Shown piece after piece: positions 49,053 through 61,291 of a stretch of 64,000 nt of DNA. Below the pieces are notes generated by a model. It made no database searches, had not been told where the DNA came from, and saw nothing but the letters and a program-made list of their open reading frames with translations. This DNA is from Streptomyces sp. NBC_00258. Its GTDB lineage: Bacteria; Actinomycetota; Actinomycetes; Streptomycetales; Streptomycetaceae. The stretch is from positions 2,852,001 to 2,916,000 of the forward strand of contig NZ_CP108081.1 in the NCBI RefSeq assembly GCF_036182465.1, given 5' to 3'. How positions within the stretch are numbered: position 1 is the stretch's first letter; each line of letters starts with the position of its first letter. Both the position numbers and the translations under genes were made by a program.

Positions 49053-50117
49053 GTGGGTGACGAACGGCCCGACGCGCGGCCCGATGTGCTGCTGACCGGG
49101 CTGCTCTTCTACGACCTCGTCCTGACCGGTCTGGGCAAGCCGCCGACCCCCGGCGAGGAGATCTGGACCGACGGGATGGGCACGAGCCCGGGCGGGATCG
49201 CGAACCTGGCCGTGGCCGCGGCCCGCTACGGCCTGAACACGTCTCTGGCCACGGTGTTCGGCGACGACTACTACGGCGCCCACTGCCGTGAGGTCCTCGC
49301 GGAGCAGGAGCACATCGACCTCTCGCTCTCCCGTACCGCGGACGGCTGGCACACCCCCGTCACCGTCTCGATCGCGTACGGCCACGACCGCGCCCTGGTC
49401 ACCCACGGCCAGGAACCCCCGTACTCGCAGGACGCGCTCATGGGTGACCCGCCCGCCGCGCGCACGGCCCTCGTGCACATCGAGGCCGAACCCCGCGAGT
49501 GGCTCGCCAAGGCGGCGGCGAACGGTACGAAGATCTACGCGGACGTCGGCTGGGATCCCACCCAGCAGTGGTCCTCGGCCCTCCTCGACCAGCTCGCCCT
49601 GTGCCACGCCTTCGTCCCGAACGACACCGAGGCGATGGCGTACACCCGCACCGACACCGCGGCCGACGCACTCGGCAAGCTCTCCGAGCTGGTGCCGGTG
49701 GCCGTGGTCACCCGCGGCGGCGACGGCGCGCTCGCCGTCGACCAGACGACGGGCGAGTACGCGGACGTACCCGCCCTCGCCACCGAGGTGCTGGACGCGA
49801 CGGGTGCCGGAGACGTCTTCGGCGCGAGTTTCGTCGCGGCCTCCCTCGAAGGCTGGCCCCTCGAAGAGCGGCTGCGCTTCGCGGTGCTGGCCGCCGGACT
49901 GTCCGTACAGCGGCACGGCGGGGCTCTCGCCGCGCCCGGCTGGTACGGCGTCCACCGGTGGTGGCAGTCGGTCCGGAACACCGAGAACCCCGAAAACACC
50001 GAACTGCGGCGGGCGTACGGCTTCCTGGCCGACCGCCTGCCCACCGACCCCGGACCGCCGGTCCCCCACGCCCCGGTGACCCCACCCGCCCCCCACGGCA
50101 TTCCCGATCTCCCCTGA
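49053..50117 (+). CDS. PfkB-family carbohydrate kinase
   Basis: GTG 49053, with GAGAGGA upstream, gives 354 residues. It has the ribokinase-fold motifs GTSPGGIANLAVAAARYGLNTSL and the anion-hole/catalytic signature LDATGAGDVFGASFVAASL. The C-terminal extension is Pro-rich. It phosphorylates a sugar released by the locus enzymes, such as mannose, tagatose, ribose or fructose. Specificity cannot be read. It is first in the rightward operon and next to the DeoR operators, so its product is a natural inducer candidate. The binding-protein gene starts 28 bp downstream. Confidence 0.9.
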   Translation: MGDERPDARPDVLLTGLLFYDLVLTGLGKPPTPGEEIWTDGMGTSPGGIANLAVAAARYGLNTSLATVFGDDYYGAHCREVLAEQEHIDLSLSRTADGWHTPVTVSIAYGHDRALVTHGQEPPYSQDALMGDPPAARTALVHIEAEPREWLAKAAANGTKIYADVGWDPTQQWSSALLDQLALCHAFVPNDTEAMAYTRTDTAADALGKLSELVPVAVVTRGGDGALAVDQTTGEYADVPALATEVLDATGAGDVFGASFVAASLEGWPLEERLRFAVLAAGLSVQRHGGALAAPGWYGVHRWWQSVRNTENPENTELRRAYGFLADRLPTDPGPPVPHAPVTPPAPHGIPDLP

Positions 50118-50145
50118 TGCGAAGACCGAACACATCCGAAAGGCG

Positions 50146-51441
50146 GTGGGAGCTGTGCGGCTCTCACGAAGGGGCCTGCTCCGCGCGGGTCTGGCCGGTA
50201 CGGCCGCCACGGCGCTCGGCGGCCTGGCAACCGGCTGCGCCGTCCCGACCGGCTCGACCGGCCGGAACATGGTCCTGTGGTACTGGAGCGGCGGACTGAG
50301 CGACACCGTCGTCAAGAAGGCCAAGGCGCGCTACGACTCGTCGGTCGACCTGGACGCGATCCAGATCGGCGGCTACTACCGCTCCAAGCTGATCACCACG
50401 ATGACCGGCCAGGCCCACATCCCCGACATCGCGGGGCTCAAGGGCGAGGACATGGCGTCCTACCTGCCGAACGCGGACCAGTTCATCGATCTGCGGACCC
50501 TCGGCGCCGAGAAGCTCAAGAGCCAGTACCTGGACTGGAAGTGGCAGCAGGCGGTCGCACCGGACGGCAGCCTCATCGGCTTCCCCATCGACGTGGGCCC
50601 GGTGGTGCAGTACTACCAGCCGGCGGTCTACGAGAAGGCCGGGCTGGCGCACGAACCGGACGACGTCTCCTCGGAGATGAACACCTGGGACAAGTTCTTC
50701 GCGGCCGGTGAGCAGCTCAAGAAGCGCATCCCGGGCACGTACATCCTGACCGACGTCGGCAGCGTCTTCGAGATGTCGATCGGCCAGGGGACCACCCGGT
50801 ATGTGAACCGGGACAAGCACTTCATCGGCGACGGCGAGCACGTACGCGTCTGCTGGGACCGTGCGGTGGAGGCCAAGCGGCGCGGGATCGTCTCCGACCT
50901 CGTGACGGGCACCCCCGACTCCATCTCGGCCACCGAGAAGGGCCGGCTGCCGAGCCAGCTCAACGCCTCCTGGGCGGCCGGTGACCTCAAGCTCCAGTAC
51001 CCGAAGACCAAGGGCAGGTGGCGAGTGGCGAACTGCCCGGGCGGCCCGTCGAACGTCGGCGGCTCGTTCCTGGCGATCACCAAGGCGTGCCGCGAACCCG
51101 AGAAGGCCTTCGAGATCATCACCTGGCTGCTCAACGCGGACAACCAGGCCCAGGGCTTCGTCGACGCCGGACTCTTCCCGTCGACCCCCGCCTCGTACGA
51201 CATGAAGAAGCTGCGCGAGCCCGACCCGTTCTTCGGCGACCAGATCACGATGGACGTCTACGGGCCGGCCGCGGAGAAGATCCCGGTCGCCTTCAACAGC
51301 CCGTTCGACGTGGCTCTCGGGCAGCCGATCAAGGACGAGATCAAGAACGTCGGCGTCCTCGGCAAGGACCCCAAGAAGGCCTGGAGGGACGCCATGAGCA
51401 AGTGCCGGCGCATCGCGGACCACCTGGGGGTGAGTCACTGA
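50146..51441 (+). CDS. sugar ABC transporter substrate-binding lipoprotein
   Basis: GTG 50146 gives 431 residues; GTG 50155 is an alternative with a better-placed GGGAG. The signal peptide has twin arginines (VRLSRRGLLRAGLAG) and a lipobox LATGC. The mature part has the family-1 solute-binding layout (WYWSGGLSDTVVKKAKARY). The Tat-like signal may mean that it is exported folded. It delivers oligosaccharides to the two permeases behind it. The stop overlaps the next ATG by one base (TGATG). Confidence 0.9.
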   Translation: MGAVRLSRRGLLRAGLAGTAATALGGLATGCAVPTGSTGRNMVLWYWSGGLSDTVVKKAKARYDSSVDLDAIQIGGYYRSKLITTMTGQAHIPDIAGLKGEDMASYLPNADQFIDLRTLGAEKLKSQYLDWKWQQAVAPDGSLIGFPIDVGPVVQYYQPAVYEKAGLAHEPDDVSSEMNTWDKFFAAGEQLKKRIPGTYILTDVGSVFEMSIGQGTTRYVNRDKHFIGDGEHVRVCWDRAVEAKRRGIVSDLVTGTPDSISATEKGRLPSQLNASWAAGDLKLQYPKTKGRWRVANCPGGPSNVGGSFLAITKACREPEKAFEIITWLLNADNQAQGFVDAGLFPSTPASYDMKKLREPDPFFGDQITMDVYGPAAEKIPVAFNSPFDVALGQPIKDEIKNVGVLGKDPKKAWRDAMSKCRRIADHLGVSH

Positions 51442-52403
51442 TGGCTACCGTGCCCCTGGTCGAGAAGCCCCCGGCGCCCGCCGTGGAGCCACCCACCCCC
51501 AACCCCAGGAAGAGCATCCGGAGTTACTGGCGGCTGTACGCCGCGATCTCGCCCTTCTATCTGCTGTTCCTCGCCTTCGGTCTGATCCCGGTCGGCTTCT
51601 CGCTGTATCTGTCGTTCCACCGCTGGGACGGTCTGGGATCGATGCAGTACGCCGGGCTGTCGCAGTACAAGTACCTGCTGTCGGACACCGACTTCTGGAG
51701 TTCGATCGGCAACACGATCATCATCTGGGCGCTGGCCACCTTCCCCATGATCTTCCTGGCGATGGTGACGGCCGTGATGCTCAACTCGGCGGTGCGCTTC
51801 AAGAAGATCTACCGCTTCGCGTTCTTCCTGCCCAACGTCACCTCGGTGGTGGCCGTCGCGATCATCTTCGGCTCGGTCTTCTCCACCAACTTCGGCCTGG
51901 TGAACGCGCTTCTGCAGGCGGTCGGTCTCGACCAGGTGGCCTGGCTGAACACCCCGTGGGGCATCAAGGTCGCCATCGCCACCCTGATGACCTGGCAGTG
52001 GACCGGATACAACGCGATCATCTTCCTCGCCGGACTCCAGACGATCCCCGGTGAGCTGTACGAGGCCGCGCGCGTCGACGGCGCCGGGCCCATCCAGACC
52101 TTCTTCCGGATCACGCTGCCGATGATGCGGCCCGTGCTGCTCTTCGTCCTCGTCATCTCGACGGTCACCGGACTGCAGAGCTTCTCCGAACCCCAGGTGC
52201 TGCTGCAGACCACGGCCAACGAGTCGACGTTCTCCGGCGGTCCCGACCACGCCGGCCGGACGATGGTCCTCTACTTCTTCCAGCAGACCTTCGACAACAA
52301 CGACTTCGGTTACGGCGCCGCCGTGGCCTGGGGCATCTTCCTCGTCGTCGTCATCTTCTCGATCATCAACTGGCGCTTGGTGCAGCGCCGGGGCGAAGAC
52401 TAG
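51441..52403 (+). CDS. sugar ABC transporter permease, MalF type
   Basis: The protein has 320 residues. A Pro-rich cytoplasmic N-terminus is followed by six helices. The EAA loop is YEAARVDGAGPIQTFFRITLPMMRPVLL, in CUT1 style. It is coupled to the binding-protein gene through TGATG and is 14 bp from the next permease. There is no ATPase in the operon. Confidence 0.92.
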   Translation: MATVPLVEKPPAPAVEPPTPNPRKSIRSYWRLYAAISPFYLLFLAFGLIPVGFSLYLSFHRWDGLGSMQYAGLSQYKYLLSDTDFWSSIGNTIIIWALATFPMIFLAMVTAVMLNSAVRFKKIYRFAFFLPNVTSVVAVAIIFGSVFSTNFGLVNALLQAVGLDQVAWLNTPWGIKVAIATLMTWQWTGYNAIIFLAGLQTIPGELYEAARVDGAGPIQTFFRITLPMMRPVLLFVLVISTVTGLQSFSEPQVLLQTTANESTFSGGPDHAGRTMVLYFFQQTFDNNDFGYGAAVAWGIFLVVVIFSIINWRLVQRRGED

Positions 52404-52417
52404 GGAGGCACGTCACC

Positions 52418-53313
52418 ATGACAATCACCGATGTCAAGCCCACCGAGTCCGAGCCCGGCAAGGCCAGGCACGGCAAGAACAAGCGCATCGACGGCACCCG
52501 GCGCAGGGGCATCGCCCTCCACGCCTCGCTGATCCTCGGCGTGCTGCTCTCCGCGTTCCCGTTCTACTGGGCCGTGATCATGTCGACGCACTCGTCGACC
52601 GAGATCTTCTCCTACCCGCCGAAGCTGCTGCCCGGATCGCACCTCGGCGACAACCTCAGCAAGCTCTTCGACAGCATCGACTTCTTCGGGTCGATGTTCA
52701 ACTCGCTGCTCGTCGCCACCACGGTGACGGTCCTCGTGCTCTTCTTCGACTCGCTGGCCGCGTTCGTCTTCGCGAAGTTCAGCTTCCCGGGCCGGGGGGT
52801 GCTGTTCGCCATGATGATGATGATCTTCATGGTGCCGGCGCAGCTCCAGGCCATCCCGCAGTTCGTGATCATGGCGAAGCTCGGCTGGATCGGCTCGATG
52901 ACCTCGCTGGTCGTGCCGGCGGCCGCGAACGCGTTCGGCATCTTCTGGATGCGGCAGTACATGAAGAGCGCGATCCACGACGAGCTGCTCGACGCCTCCA
53001 AGCTCGACGGGGCCAGCTTCATGCGCCAGTACTGGCACGTGGCCCTGCCGGTCGTCCGGCCCGGTCTCGCCTTCCTCGGCATCTTCACCTTCATGGGCCA
53101 GTGGAACGACTACGCCTGGCCGTTGATCGCCCTCACCAACCCGGACAACGTGACCCTCCAGGTCGCGCTGTCCCAGCTCAACGGTGTCCACGGCACCACG
53201 GACTACGGGATGGTCATGACGGGTGCCGTACTGGCCCTCATCCCACTGCTGATCGTCTTCGCGATCGGCGCCAAGCAGATCATCGCGGATCTCGGCAAGG
53301 GAGCCATTCGCTG

Positions 53314-53314
<1 letters not shown>
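52418..53314 (+). CDS. sugar ABC transporter permease, MalG type
   Basis: The protein has 298 residues. It has six helices and the EAA loop DELLDASKLDGASFMRQYWHVALPVVRPG. The N-terminus is Lys/Arg-rich and cytoplasmic. GGAGG lies nine bases before the ATG. Its TGA overlaps the GH2 ATG by one base, coupling import to hydrolysis. Confidence 0.92.
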
Positions 53315-56229
<2,915 letters not shown>

Positions 56230-56274
56230 ACCCCGTTCCGCAAGCCACGCATTCCCCCCTTTCACGGAGCAGAC

Positions 56275-58128
56275 GTGTGTACTTCGCATGAGCACGACCA
56301 GACCCTCTGCGAGACCGAGCAGGCAGGCGCCGGCAGACGGAACTTCCTGCGGGCGACCGCGCTGATCGGCGCGGCCACGGCGGCGGTCGCGCTGCCTGCA
56401 GCCACCACGCAGGCGGTGCCGGGCTCGAAGGCCCGCTGGAGACCCGACCCCGACAGCCGCCGCTTCACCCTCGCCGTCATGCCCGACACGCAGTACCTCT
56501 TCGACGGGCCCAGCATCGACAAGGCGCCCGTCGAGGCGTCCCTGCGCTATCTGCTGGAGCACGGGCGCGACGAGAACATCGTGTTCCTGTCCCACCTCGG
56601 AGACCTCACGCAGAACGGCGCGAAGGCGGAGTGCGCGGCGATCGGCGACGCCTTCCGGCTGCTCGACCGGCAGGGCGTCGGCTACAGCGTCCTGGCGGGC
56701 AACCACGACGTGAAGTCGTCGACGGACGACCAGCGCGGCCCGACCCCGTATCTGGACGTCTTCGGCCCGGACCGCTTCAAGGGCAGGTCCACCTACGGGG
56801 GCGCCTCGCCGGACGGCTACAACACCTTCCACCTGTTCCGGGCCGCCGGGCGGGAGTGGATGGTGCTCGCGCTGGACTGGCGGCTGTCGGCGAAGGGCTT
56901 CACGTGGGCCAGGGACGTCATCGCCCGGCACCCGAAGACGCCGGTGATCCTGACGACGCACGAGCTGGTCGACGAGGACGACTCGCTCTCCTCGTACGGA
57001 CAGCAGCTGTGGGACCAGCTCATCGAGGACCACGACCAGATCTTCCTGACCCTCAACGGCCACTACTGGCCGGCGGCCAGGGCGACGCGCAAGAACGCGG
57101 CGGGACATGACGTCCATCTGCACCTGACGAACTATCAGAACCGCTACTTCGGCGGCGCGGCGATGATCCGCCTCTACCGCTTCGACCTCGACCGGAACAC
57201 CGTGGACGTGGAAACGGTCTCCCCGTGGATCCTCGGCCGGGCCGCGAAGGGGCTCAACGAGCTGGAGCGCCAGGAGAGCGAACTCAGCGGTGACACCGAC
57301 CGGTTCACCGTCGGGATCGACTTCGAGGAGCGCTTCTCCGGGTTCGCGCCGGTGCCCGCCCGCCCGGCACGTCCCGCGTCGAAGATGCTGATACCGGGCA
57401 CGGTCGCGTACTGGCGCTTCGACGGCAAGGACGACGGGGCCGCCGTGACCGGCACGGTCCGCGATGTGTCCGGGCGCGGCAACGACCTGTCCGTGGTCAC
57501 GGTGGCGGGCGGCTCGCTCACCTGGTCGTCGGACCACCACCCGGACCAGCCGGGCCACGGCAGCCTGGACTTCCACGGCGGCAAGCCTCCACTCAAGGGT
57601 GCCTATCTGCGGACGGTCGACGGCGCGCCGCTCAACTCGGCCACCTTCAAGGCGGGTTACACCATCGAGGCCTTCTACCGGCTGCCCGCCGACTGGGATC
57701 CCTCGCGTGACGCGTGGGCCGGGCTGCTCGGCCGCACCGGTACGGGCGGCGCCGCGGGGAAGACCGCCGACGACCCGGACGAGCCCATCGCCACGCTGTC
57801 GCTGTCGAACGACCGCGAGCCCCAGTGGGCCATGCGCCCTCTCAACCAGCAGGGAATCGCGACCAACTGGGGCCAGGAGACACCGCTGGAGACGTGGTGG
57901 CACGTCGCCGTCGTCAACGACGGACGGCACACCACCCTGTACGTCCAGGGCTGCCCGGTGGTGCGCAACCCGAAGGCGTCGTCCGTCGGCATCACCTCGG
58001 TCGGCCTGCCCTGGATCCTCGGCGGCTACGAGTACGCCGGGAAGATCGACCAGATCCTGCACGGACGGCTCGGTGACGTACGGATCGTCGAACGCGCCCT
58101 GCCCGTCACGTCGTTCATGAACCACTGA
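56275..58128 (+). CDS. Tat-exported metallophosphoesterase with LamG domain
   Basis: GTG 56275, with GGAG seven bases upstream, gives 617 residues. The N-terminus RRNFLRATALIGAAT is a Tat signal after a 20-residue Cys/His-rich leader. The calcineurin-like domain has AVMPDTQY, LSHLGDLTQ, LAGNHDVK, TTHELV and LNGHYW. From about residue 370 a concanavalin-like LamG/LamG-L jelly roll follows (AYWRFDGKDD, then AGYTIEAFYRLP) that may bind glycans. It likely removes phosphate or phosphodiester groups from an extracellular glycan or related polymer. It follows the GH2 gene by 45 bp in the same operon. Confidence 0.85.
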   Translation: MCTSHEHDQTLCETEQAGAGRRNFLRATALIGAATAAVALPAATTQAVPGSKARWRPDPDSRRFTLAVMPDTQYLFDGPSIDKAPVEASLRYLLEHGRDENIVFLSHLGDLTQNGAKAECAAIGDAFRLLDRQGVGYSVLAGNHDVKSSTDDQRGPTPYLDVFGPDRFKGRSTYGGASPDGYNTFHLFRAAGREWMVLALDWRLSAKGFTWARDVIARHPKTPVILTTHELVDEDDSLSSYGQQLWDQLIEDHDQIFLTLNGHYWPAARATRKNAAGHDVHLHLTNYQNRYFGGAAMIRLYRFDLDRNTVDVETVSPWILGRAAKGLNELERQESELSGDTDRFTVGIDFEERFSGFAPVPARPARPASKMLIPGTVAYWRFDGKDDGAAVTGTVRDVSGRGNDLSVVTVAGGSLTWSSDHHPDQPGHGSLDFHGGKPPLKGAYLRTVDGAPLNSATFKAGYTIEAFYRLPADWDPSRDAWAGLLGRTGTGGAAGKTADDPDEPIATLSLSNDREPQWAMRPLNQQGIATNWGQETPLETWWHVAVVNDGRHTTLYVQGCPVVRNPKASSVGITSVGLPWILGGYEYAGKIDQILHGRLGDVRIVERALPVTSFMNH

Positions 58129-58158
58129 TCCATCGAACTCCGAGGGACTCACCAGACC

Positions 58159-59829
58159 ATGACCGAGCAGCAGCTGCCCGCCTGGGCAGATCCGTCCGTC
58201 TCCCCCGCCGCCCTCGACGCGCAGGGCGTGTCCCGGCGCCAGCTCATGCGCCGTGCGGGCCTGTTCGGTGCCGCCTTCGCCGCCGGGTCGCTGGCGACGC
58301 CCGCCGTGGCGAGCGCGAAGGGTTTCGGCGGCAACGACCCGCGCCTCGCCTACCTCGTCGGCGACCACCACGTGCACTCCGTCTACAGCCACGACGCGAA
58401 GTACACGTTCTCCCAACTCGCCCAGGCGAGCGCCGAGTACGGCCTCGACTGGATGGTGTTCAACGAGCACTCCAACTTCGGGCACGCCCAGTACGGGGCG
58501 AAGCTGGAGCACGAGGAGATCCTCAAGGCCCGTGCGGCGAACCCGCGTCAGCTGATCTTCCAGGGCCTGGAGTGGTACATCCCGGGCGCCGAGCACTGCA
58601 CGGTCTTCGCGGCTCCCGGCCGCCACGAGGTGGACCTGCTCACGAAGTTCGAGCTGGCCTACGACGGCAAGCTGCTCGGCTACACGGCAGGCGGTCCCAC
58701 CCACCCCGACACCCCGCGCAACGAGGCGCACGCCGTCAAGGCCATCAAGTGGCTCGCCGCACAGCGCCGTTCGGGCTACGTGGACGACGTGCTGGTCTTC
58801 GCCAACCACCCGATGCGCCTGGGCATCGACTCCCCGCACGAGATGCGGGGCTGGCGGGACGCGGCCCCCGAGATCATGATCGGCATGGAGGGCGCCCCCG
58901 GTGCGCAGGGCGGTGCCATCCCCGGCTGGCGCGGTCCGACGTCGATACGCGGCGAGTACGAGAACAAGCCCTCGGCGGACTCCTGGCCCGGCTATCCGAC
59001 GGACTCGTACCTCACGTACGGCGGCTTCGACTGGATGACGGCGACCGTCGGCGGCATGTGGGACGCCATGCTCTCCGAGGGCAGGCTGTTCACGATCACC
59101 ACCAACTCCGATGTGCACCGGGTGGTGTTCGACACCTGGAAGAACGGCGACTGGCCGTCTGGGCAGAACTTCGACAACACGGGCCGCCTGCCCGACCCGG
59201 TCAACACCACCGAGCCGCAGCCGGGCGGCGACTTCTGGCCCGGCCAGTTCAGCCGCACGCACGTCGGCGTGACCCGCTACGGCTACCGCTCGGTGATGGC
59301 GGGCCTGCGCGCGGGCCGGGTCTGGCTCGACCACGGCCATCTGCTCGACGGTCTCGACGTACGGCTGAAGCGGGACTGCGACCACGGCCGGGGCGTCACA
59401 CTGGGCGGGCGTCTGCGCGTCCGCAAGGGCGAGAAGCTCACCCTGAACGTGACGGTGACGACGGCCTCGCGACCCAACCCGCACGACATCCTGCCCGAGC
59501 CGGCCCACGTGGACGTCATCCGCGGCGCGGTGCGCGGCCCGGCGGCCGACCGGGACAACTGGCGGGCGCCGGCCACCAGGGTCGTGCACACGTCGGACGT
59601 GTCCGGCCGCAAGGGCACGTACACCCTGCGCATCCCGCTGACGGCCGGGGACGAGTCCTTCTACGTGCGGCTGCGCGGCAGCGACGGCAACCGGCACGGC
59701 GCCGGGTACCTGGGCGCGTCGGTCGACCCGCACGGGCCCATTCCGCACGAGCCGGGCGACGGTGATCCGTGGCTCGACACGTGGTTCTACTCCAACCCCG
59801 TGTTCGTGGAGGTCGCCGGCCACCGGTGA
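58159..59829 (+). CDS. Tat-exported PHP-domain phosphoesterase-like protein
   Basis: ATG 58159 gives 556 residues. SRRQLMRRAGLFGAAFAAG is a twin-arginine signal. The PHP metal residues are visible: GDHHVHSVYSHDAKYTFSQL, then FNEHSNFGHA, GLEWYIPGAEH, VFANHPMRL, and TTNSDVHR. The C-terminal 150 residues form a beta-rich domain that ends WLDTWFYSNPVFVEV. PHP proteins hydrolyse phosphoesters with a three-metal centre. This exported one lies 30 bp behind the metallophosphoesterase and closes the operon, so both probably treat one phosphorylated substrate. The exact substrate is unknown. Confidence 0.85.
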   Translation: MTEQQLPAWADPSVSPAALDAQGVSRRQLMRRAGLFGAAFAAGSLATPAVASAKGFGGNDPRLAYLVGDHHVHSVYSHDAKYTFSQLAQASAEYGLDWMVFNEHSNFGHAQYGAKLEHEEILKARAANPRQLIFQGLEWYIPGAEHCTVFAAPGRHEVDLLTKFELAYDGKLLGYTAGGPTHPDTPRNEAHAVKAIKWLAAQRRSGYVDDVLVFANHPMRLGIDSPHEMRGWRDAAPEIMIGMEGAPGAQGGAIPGWRGPTSIRGEYENKPSADSWPGYPTDSYLTYGGFDWMTATVGGMWDAMLSEGRLFTITTNSDVHRVVFDTWKNGDWPSGQNFDNTGRLPDPVNTTEPQPGGDFWPGQFSRTHVGVTRYGYRSVMAGLRAGRVWLDHGHLLDGLDVRLKRDCDHGRGVTLGGRLRVRKGEKLTLNVTVTTASRPNPHDILPEPAHVDVIRGAVRGPAADRDNWRAPATRVVHTSDVSGRKGTYTLRIPLTAGDESFYVRLRGSDGNRHGAGYLGASVDPHGPIPHEPGDGDPWLDTWFYSNPVFVEVAGHR

Positions 59830-59916
59830 GGCCGGGCCGGGGGCTGCCGGTCCTGGGGTGGCCGGTGCGCCCGTACTACCTGGTCACAAGCTGATCGACG
59901 GGCGTACCGTGGGCCG

Positions 59917-60744
59917 GTGACCACTGACGAGGCGCTGCGGCCCCAGTCCCTCATGCTGTCGTTCCTGGGTGACCAGGTGCTCGGCCGTGACGTCTGCGTG
60001 TACTCGGGGAGCGTCATCGACGTCTTCGGGCGCGCGGGCGTCGGCGAGCACGCGACCCGCTCGACACTGACGCGCATGGTGGGCCGCGATCTGCTCAGGC
60101 GGCAGCGCGAGGGGCGCCGTATGTACTTCGGGCTGACCGAGCGCTCTGAGTCCGTGCTGCGGGACGGCGAGCAGCGGATCTGGGAGGAGGGGGCCGTCAA
60201 CCGGCAGTGGGACGGCTCCTGGACGCTGCTCGGCTTCTCCCTGCCGGAGTCCTGGCAGCGTCAACGCCACGATCTGCGCGCGCAGTTGACCTGGAGCGGC
60301 TTCGGCCCGCTGTTCGGCGGGCTGTGGATCGCACCCGGCGAGGCCGACGTCTCCGCGCTCGTCACCGAACTCGGTCTGTCCGCCCATGTGAAGATCTTCC
60401 GTGCCCACGCGGACGCGGGCATGGACATCGGCGCCATGATCGAGGAGACCTGGGCGCTGGGCGAACTGGCCATGCGCTACGAGGCGTTCGTACGTCGCTG
60501 GCAGCGCTGGGAGACGACGGAGCCCGCCGCCGACGAGGCGCTCGCACTGCGGCTGCGCCTGTCGACGGAGTGGCTGCAGGTCGTCCGCCGGGACCCGCGC
60601 CTGCCGGTCAAACACCTCCCGGACGACTGGCCCGCCGAACAGGCCGAGAAGACGTTCCGCACGGTGTACGCCCGACTGACCCCGCTGGCGAGGGAGTCGG
60701 CGGAACGGCTTCTCGACCTGGTGCCGGTGCGGCCGGGCGTCTGA
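59917..60744 (+). CDS. PaaX-family transcriptional regulator
   Basis: GTG 59917 gives 275 residues. The PaaX N-terminal winged HTH is RPQSLMLSFLGDQVLGRDVCVYSGSVIDVFGRAGVGE in order, followed by TRSTLTRMVGRDLLRRQREGRRMYFGL. The middle domain has WDGSWTLLGFSLPE, as in PaaX proteins, which repress phenylacetate-type catabolism by sensing an aryl-CoA. It is convergent with the MaoC-ligase operon and is a plausible regulator for it. Confidence 0.92.
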   Translation: MTTDEALRPQSLMLSFLGDQVLGRDVCVYSGSVIDVFGRAGVGEHATRSTLTRMVGRDLLRRQREGRRMYFGLTERSESVLRDGEQRIWEEGAVNRQWDGSWTLLGFSLPESWQRQRHDLRAQLTWSGFGPLFGGLWIAPGEADVSALVTELGLSAHVKIFRAHADAGMDIGAMIEETWALGELAMRYEAFVRRWQRWETTEPAADEALALRLRLSTEWLQVVRRDPRLPVKHLPDDWPAEQAEKTFRTVYARLTPLARESAERLLDLVPVRPGV

Positions 60745-60797
60745 GCGCCCTCAGGGGCGCGGGGAACTGCGCGACAAGCCCCCACCGGCCCGCAGCC
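60745..60797. repeat. Streptomyces intergenic repeat with small hairpin
   Basis: The block begins GCGCCCTCAGGGGCGCGGGG and continues to GCCCGCAGCC at 60797. GCGCCC (60745-60750) and GGGCGC (60755-60760) form a hairpin directly after the PaaX stop. I recall near-identical GGGGCGCGGGGAACTGCGCGA-type sequences as very common intergenic repeats in Streptomyces genomes. It may act as a terminator. Confidence 0.6.
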
Positions 60798-60835
60798 GAC
60801 ACACGACCCGTCGTTACCCGGCACCCAGCAGGGGC

Positions 60836-61291
60836 TCACACATAAAAACGGGACAAGCTCTGCAGCACCGCCGCAGGCTTGGGCGCACCCTCGATCTCGA
60901 TCGTGCCGTCGACCGTGATCTGCACACCCCCCGGTACGTCCTCGACGTCCGCCAGCCTTCCGACGAGCCGGATACGCGAGCCGACCTTCACCGGCGAGGG
61001 GAAACGCACCTTGTTGAGGCCGTAGTTGACCTTCGTGGTGACGCCCTGGACGTCCAGCAGCTCGGTGAAGAGCGGGATGAAGAGGGAGAGGGTGAGATAG
61101 CCGTGCGCGATGGGCGCGCCGAACGGCCCCTCCTTGGCCTTCTCCTCGTCGACGTGGATCCACTGGTGGTCGCCCGTGGCGTCGGCGAACGTGTTGATGC
61201 GCTCCTGGGTGACCTCGATCCACTCGCTGGTGCCGAGGTCGCTGCCGGCGAGCTTCTTCAGCTCGTCGATGCCGTGCGCGGTGATGCTCAT
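60836..61291 (-). CDS. MaoC-family (R)-hydratase/dehydratase
   Basis: The protein has 151 residues with the hot-dog fold. The catalytic motif is FADATGDHQWIHVD, with Asp and His, and the helix follows with GPFGAPIAHGYLTLSL. The FPSPVKVGSRIRL strand completes the fold. It hydrates an enoyl-CoA. Its ATG at 61291 overlaps the ligase stop by four bases, so it is translated with it. It is last in this leftward operon. Confidence 0.92.
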   Translation of the reverse strand: MSITAHGIDELKKLAGSDLGTSEWIEVTQERINTFADATGDHQWIHVDEEKAKEGPFGAPIAHGYLTLSLFIPLFTELLDVQGVTTKVNYGLNKVRFPSPVKVGSRIRLVGRLADVEDVPGGVQITVDGTIEIEGAPKPAAVLQSLSRFYV

